Below, in pieces: positions 15,013 through 17,696 of a stretch of 17,696 nt of DNA. Numbering within the stretch: the first letter of the stretch is position 1; each line of letters starts with the position of its first letter. The notes beneath the pieces were generated by a model. It had not been told where the DNA came from, ran no database searches, and saw only the letters and a program-made list of their open reading frames with translations. The stretch covers positions 1 to 17,696 of the forward strand of contig CAAFWV010000083.1 of NCBI GenBank assembly GCA_900766815.1. Reading direction: 5' to 3'. The DNA comes from Lachnospiraceae bacterium (GTDB taxonomy: Bacteria; Bacillota; Clostridia; Lachnospirales; Lachnospiraceae). The translations under genes were made by a program, and so were the position numbers.

Positions 15013-16117
15013 AGGCAAGAGTGATGTCATCGAGAGCCTTGAATATATCATTTTCCCTGTTATGAATCAGCACCGCATCCTCGATATTCCAGTATGGATA
15101 TATCTGTGATCCGATTGGCGGAAGCTCTTCTCCCGCAAGTCTCTCTATCTTAAGCTCGTTGCCGTTGGGCAGATCCACAATACACTTAATTACCGAGCCA
15201 ACATATACATAATCCTTAACAGTACCGACTATACTGAAGCCGTGAACATGACTTGTAGAATACTTCATCTTCTCAGGTCTTACACTCACGGTCATATACT
15301 CTCCGAAGCTGAAATCACTTCCCTTGCCGGAGATGAAGCCGTTCTCAACCATTACCTGAATCTCATCGCCGTTAACCAGACTCACAATACCGTCAAATAT
15401 ATTGGTCTCACCGATGAAGGTTGCTACAAACTTGGTCTTAGGTGATTCATATATCTCATCCGGTGTACCCAGCTGGTCGAGCACACCGTCATGCATAATC
15501 GCAATTCTGTCACTCATGGTCAGAGCCTCCTCCTGATCATGGGTTACATATATGAAGGTAATATTCAGCTTCTTCTGCAGTCGCTTAAGTTCAAGCTGCA
15601 TCTGCTTACGAAGCTTAAGATCCAGTGCTCCCAGCGGCTCATCAAGCAGAAGCACCCTCGGTCTGTTAATCAAGGCTCTTGCAATCGCAACTCTCTGCTT
15701 CTGACCACCAGACAGCTGACTGGGATACCTCTTTTCGAAGCCCTCCAGCTGAACTAAGCGCATCATCTCAAGCACACGCTCCTTAATTTCATCCTTCTTA
15801 ACCTTCTTCATCTTCAGACCATATGCAATATTGTCATATATGGTCTTGTGCGGAAAAAGCGCGTAGGACTGAAACACTGTATTAACGTTACGTTCAAAGG
15901 GTTCCTTCTCCTCTATACTCTCACCCTCAACCCTTATACTTCCGCTACTAGGCTCCTCAAAGCCTGCAATCATTCGAAGCGTTGTTGTTTTTCCACAGCC
16001 TGAAGAACCGAGCAGAGTTAAGAACTCTCCCTCTTCCACATTCAGGTTAAGATCTTTAACAACATGATTATTGCCGTATATTTTGTTAACGCCTTCTAAC
16101 TCAACAATATATCCCAT
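15011..16117 (-). CDS. potA: PotA-type ABC importer ATPase
   Basis: A 368-residue ABC ATPase that powers the importer. The Walker A motif GSSGCGKT is at 37-44, the Q-loop at Gln83 (VFQSYALFPH), the signature LSGGQKQR at 135-142, the Walker B motif VLLLDEP at 155-161 and the switch His in YVTHDQEEAL. The last 120 or so residues form the TOBE/OB regulatory domain usual in PotA. The start is ATG 16117, 7 bases after GGGAGG; an earlier in-frame ATG at 16132 overlaps that ribosome site. It lies 40 bp after the PII-type gene, whose product may modulate it. Confidence 0.95.
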   Translation of the reverse strand: MGYIVELEGVNKIYGNNHVVKDLNLNVEEGEFLTLLGSSGCGKTTTLRMIAGFEEPSSGSIRVEGESIEEKEPFERNVNTVFQSYALFPHKTIYDNIAYGLKMKKVKKDEIKERVLEMMRLVQLEGFEKRYPSQLSGGQKQRVAIARALINRPRVLLLDEPLGALDLKLRKQMQLELKRLQKKLNITFIYVTHDQEEALTMSDRIAIMHDGVLDQLGTPDEIYESPKTKFVATFIGETNIFDGIVSLVNGDEIQVMVENGFISGKGSDFSFGEYMTVSVRPEKMKYSTSHVHGFSIVGTVKDYVYVGSVIKCIVDLPNGNELKIERLAGEELPPIGSQIYPYWNIEDAVLIHNRENDIFKALDDITLA

Positions 16118-16157
16118 ACCAATTCCTCCCATTTACGGGAATAGGGCAGTCAGCTTA

Positions 16158-16511
16158 CTAAAGTGCTACCACGCCTCTCTCACCTGTTCTGATTCTGACA
16201 GCTTCCTCTATATTACGAACGAAGATCTTACCATCACCAACATGATCCGTTGCACAGGTCTCTCTGACCTTCATGATTACCTTCTCAACATCCTTGTCCT
16301 GAACCACTACCTCAACTCTTATCTTTGGTAAGAGATTAATTGTTGTCTTCAGTCCCTTAATCTCATTAACACCCTGCTCGGGTATAGTACCTTTCTGGGT
16401 TCCGCAGCCCATTACTGAACTGAGTGTCATACCGCCGCAATGAATCTCATCAAGAATCTTCTTCATTTCTTCAAGTTTTTCAGGTCTTATGATTATTACT
16501 AATTCCTTCAT
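16158..16511 (-). CDS. PII-family signalling protein, PotN-like
   Basis: A 117-residue PII-fold protein. The opening MKELVIIIRPEKLEEMKKIL, the B-loop VGDGKIFV and the C-terminal RIRTGE are canonical for nucleotide binding. The T-loop (about 37-61) is five residues longer than in E. coli GlnB and lacks the uridylylated Tyr51. It is the first gene before potABCD, with GGAGGG 7 bases before ATG 16511. A Firmicutes PII subgroup named PotN, linked to potABCD and sensing adenylate energy state, has been described; this gene fits by position and T-loop. It would then tune importer activity to energy status rather than to nitrogen through uridylylation. Direct binding to PotA is inference. A glnB/glnK-type role is the alternative. 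Confidence 0.9.
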   Translation of the reverse strand: MKELVIIIRPEKLEEMKKILDEIHCGGMTLSSVMGCGTQKGTIPEQGVNEIKGLKTTINLLPKIRVEVVVQDKDVEKVIMKVRETCATDHVGDGKIFVRNIEEAVRIRTGERGVVAL

Positions 16512-16531
16512 AGCCAATCCCTCCAACATAC

Positions 16532-16560
16532 AAAAAGAGAGCTGTATACAACAGCTCTCT
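16532..16560 (-). terminator. Intrinsic terminator or leader attenuator before the PII gene
   Basis: On the minus strand AGAGAGCTGT and ACAGCTCTCT (16551-16560 and 16536-16545) form a perfect 10-bp stem with a 5-base loop, followed by a T-run (16536-16532). Only 7 bases separate it from the GGAGGG ribosome site of the PII gene. It could end the LuxR transcript, but no promoter fits between it and that gene, so transcripts of the pot block must pass through it. It may therefore act as an attenuator. Confidence 0.75.
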
Positions 16561-16578
16561 TGCCGGTACCTATATCTT

Positions 16579-16590
16579 TTATTTATAAGT
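16579..16590. repeat. Copy 1 of 12-bp element TTATTTATAAGT
   Basis: This exact 12-mer recurs at 16646-16657, 67 bp away, within the short gap before the PII gene. This copy has only partial dyad symmetry. On the minus strand it contains TATAAA, which could also be a -10 box. Confidence 0.45.
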
Positions 16591-16642
16591 GATAATAAAA
16601 CTTTCACATAAAATAAACAATTAGATGAAAATACCATTTTTC

Positions 16643-16658
16643 TACTTATTTATAAGTA
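16643..16658. promoter_or_regulatory. 16-bp palindrome with copy 2 of the 12-bp element, candidate operator
   Basis: TACTTAT-TT-ATAAGTA is a perfect 7+2+7 inverted repeat ending 1 bp from the LuxR stop codon. It contains the 12-mer shared with 16579-16590. It is a plausible site for a dimeric regulator, perhaps the neighbouring LuxR protein. The loop is too small, and no T-run follows, for a terminator. Confidence 0.4.
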
Positions 16659-16659
16659 T

Positions 16660-17409
16660 CTATTCTTTCTCTTTTACCATCTTAAATAAGCTTACCCTGT
16701 TTTTAATACCTAATTTTCGGTATATATTGAGAATATGCTTCTTCAATGTATTTTCCGTAATTACCAGTTCCTCACAGATTCCTAAGTTTTCTCTTCCGGC
16801 CATTAACATTCTGAGAATGGTCTCTTCTCTTCTGGTCAGATTATATTTAGCTACGGCTCCTGACACAGTCAGCTTCTCACCAAGTAAATCTCCGCTCTTT
16901 TTCTGCTGATATAATCTGAACGCAAGATGATCCTTAAGCAGGTCAAGTATGAATATGTCATCATATATGAAATCATCCTTACCTATGGTTCGGTAGAATG
17001 TCACAACACCAACGAATTCCTTCTTCCTGGCAAGAACCATCTGGAGTGAATAATGCCAGTTGTTGGGTCTGTATACCTTATTGTAATAATCAGTGGCAAT
17101 TCGCGTCTCATCCTCCATGATATCAGACTCTCTGTATATCAGGGTCTTACCGCTGTAGAGAATACCACGGCTGTAATCAAGTTCGTCATATGCAGACGAC
17201 AAGTCCTCTTCACAATTATATAGAACAGGGGCAATAAGCTTATTGTCACCGTCAGGAGATGCCAGATGAAAATCGGCACTGTCGAAATCAATCAGAAGCT
17301 TAATCTGCTCTAAGAATTCAGTCCTCATATCATTAATATTATTCATGGTATATATCTTATAGATAATACTGTTAAGCAAAATCCAGTCGTTCGTCTCAAG
17401 CTGTCTCAT
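16660..17409 (-). CDS. LuxR/GerE-type transcriptional regulator with GAF-like N-terminal region
   Basis: A 249-residue regulator. The C-terminal 189-245 is a LuxR-type helix-turn-helix (YNLTRREETILRMLMAGREN and TENTLKKHILNIYRKLGI). The first 180 or so residues look like a GAF/PAS-type sensor fold (VVTFYRTI, a hydrophobic strand pattern) but show no phospho-acceptor receiver motif, so it is probably a one-component sensor. The start is ATG 17409, preceded by AAGGAGGAGGT; the in-frame TTG at 17433 is upstream of this site. It lies just upstream of the PII-pot block on the same strand, with palindromic elements in between, which makes it the natural candidate regulator. The ligand is unknown. 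The gene follows a tRNA terminator, so it must have its own nearby promoter or rely on read-through. Confidence 0.88.
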   Translation of the reverse strand: MRQLETNDWILLNSIIYKIYTMNNINDMRTEFLEQIKLLIDFDSADFHLASPDGDNKLIAPVLYNCEEDLSSAYDELDYSRGILYSGKTLIYRESDIMEDETRIATDYYNKVYRPNNWHYSLQMVLARKKEFVGVVTFYRTIGKDDFIYDDIFILDLLKDHLAFRLYQQKKSGDLLGEKLTVSGAVAKYNLTRREETILRMLMAGRENLGICEELVITENTLKKHILNIYRKLGIKNRVSLFKMVKEKE

Positions 17410-17414
17410 AATAT

Positions 17415-17425
17415 ACCTCCTCCTT
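17415..17425 (-). promoter_or_regulatory. Strong ribosome site for the LuxR-type gene
   Basis: AAGGAGGAGGT lies 5 bases before ATG 17409 and decides that start over an upstream in-frame TTG. It lies just downstream of the tRNA terminator T-run. Confidence 0.8.
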
Positions 17426-17431
17426 TCATAC

Positions 17432-17461
17432 AAAAAAAGCGCTCTACCTAAGTAGAACGCT
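17432..17461 (-). terminator. Intrinsic terminator after the tRNA cluster
   Basis: Minus-strand stem AGCG-x-TCTAC pairing (17438-17447 with 17452-17461), one mismatch, loop of four, followed by a run of seven T. It stands 9 bases after tRNA-Leu and closes the tRNA transcript. Confidence 0.85.
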
Positions 17462-17470
17462 CTTGCTCCA

Positions 17471-17554
17471 TGCTCCAGACCGGACTTGAACCGGTACGGT
17501 ATTGCTACCGAGGGATTTTAAGTCCCTTGCGTCTGCCAATTCCGCCACTGGAGC
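17471..17554 (-). tRNA. tRNA-Leu (anticodon UAA)
   Basis: An 84-base tRNA with acceptor GCTCCAG/CTGGAGC, discriminator A, a long class II variable arm and T-loop GTTCAAG. The anticodon stem AGGGA/TCCCT frames the loop CTTAAAA, giving anticodon TAA, which reads UUA/UUG. CCA is not encoded: the bases after the discriminator are TGG. Confidence 0.95.
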
Positions 17555-17569
17555 TGATTATTAAATTAA

Positions 17570-17642
17570 TGGGGCCTACAGGGCTCGAACCTGTGACCCT
17601 CTGCTTGTAAGGCAGATGCTCTCCCAGCTGAGCTAAGACCCC
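17570..17642 (-). tRNA. tRNA-Val (anticodon UAC)
   Basis: A 73-base tRNA with acceptor GGGGTCT/AGGCCCC and discriminator A. The D-arm includes AGCTCAGCTGGGAGAGC and the anticodon loop is TTACAAG (anticodon TAC). The T-loop is GTTCGAGCC. No encoded CCA. It is 15 bp upstream of tRNA-Leu in the same transcript. Confidence 0.95.
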
Positions 17643-17666
17643 ATATTCTGTTCGACAATAGTCGAA

Positions 17667-17696
17667 CGACCCAGACGGGACTCGAACCCTTGACCT
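17667..17696 (-). tRNA. Partial tRNA, 3' end only; isotype uncertain, possibly Asp
   Basis: The right edge cuts this tRNA. Visible are the T-arm (GGGTTCGAGTCCC), the 3' acceptor strand CTGGGTC and discriminator G73, with no encoded CCA. G73 and the GGTC variable loop suit tRNA-Asp, but the anticodon lies outside the window. A 7-bp hairpin (17650-17667, GTTCGAC-AATA-GTCGAAC) fills the spacer to tRNA-Val and may help processing. Confidence 0.75.

Noticed and set aside
16512..16659. Sigma-54 promoter before the PII gene
   Set aside because: No TGGCAC-N5-TTGC type element was found; the region is simply AT-rich.
17650..17667. Hairpin between tRNA genes as a terminator
   Set aside because: No T-run follows the stem on the minus strand; it is better seen as a processing spacer.
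17470..17696. tRNA cluster as an integration site with a mobile element next to it
   Set aside because: No integrase, direct repeat of a tRNA 3' end, or transposase is visible in the window.

Overview
The window looks like a chromosomal segment of a low-to-moderate-GC anaerobic Firmicute, most likely a Lachnospiraceae-type gut or rumen Clostridium relative. This is inferred from the strong AGGAGG-type ribosome sites, tRNA genes without encoded CCA, a lipoprotein with Cys-rich repeats, iron-dependent alcohol dehydrogenase, and low-potential Fe-S flavoenzymes. No rRNA or species marker is present, so the family assignment is inference.

Left part (1-3647, minus strand): a four-gene run of nitroreductase-like flavoprotein, repeat-bearing lipoprotein, AlgI-like MBOAT O-acyltransferase and the start of an AlgJ/AlgX-like partner that runs off the left edge. 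The last two are the usual pair that O-acetylates an extracellular polysaccharide. A divergent spacer (3648-3767) separates this run from a plus-strand MATE efflux gene (3768-5093), which ends tail-to-tail with the next block.

Centre and right (5108-16511, minus strand): a co-oriented, tightly spaced block of twelve genes. In transcription order it encodes a PII-type protein, a PotABCD-type spermidine/putrescine-class ABC importer, two tandem divergent ornithine-cyclodeaminase/mu-crystallin-family proteins, a four-polypeptide FAD/Fe-S dehydrogenase (small [2Fe-2S] protein, FAD/NAD subunit with a fused ferredoxin domain, BFD-type [2Fe-2S] protein, DAO-type FAD subunit) and an iron-dependent alcohol dehydrogenase. 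The parts suggest import of a cationic or amino-acid-derived amine, its oxidation at a C-N bond with electrons passed through Fe-S centres, NAD(P)-linked imine or opine-type chemistry by the OCD-like pair, and disposal of an aldehyde by reduction. The substrate cannot be read from the sequence: an opine or secondary amine, proline/hydroxyproline, or a biogenic amine are all possible. The only large internal gap (12050-12212) holds a strong hairpin and a palindrome, so the catabolic half may also be controlled separately.

Upstream of the PII gene lie a terminator-like hairpin placed directly before its ribosome site, two copies of a 12-bp AT-rich element, and then a LuxR-type regulator (16660-17409) that may control the block. 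The right edge holds a minus-strand tRNA cluster (partial tRNA, Val-UAC, Leu-UAA) with an intrinsic terminator after tRNA-Leu. No mobile element, CRISPR array or rRNA was seen, and no gene-free stretch exceeds about 165 bp.
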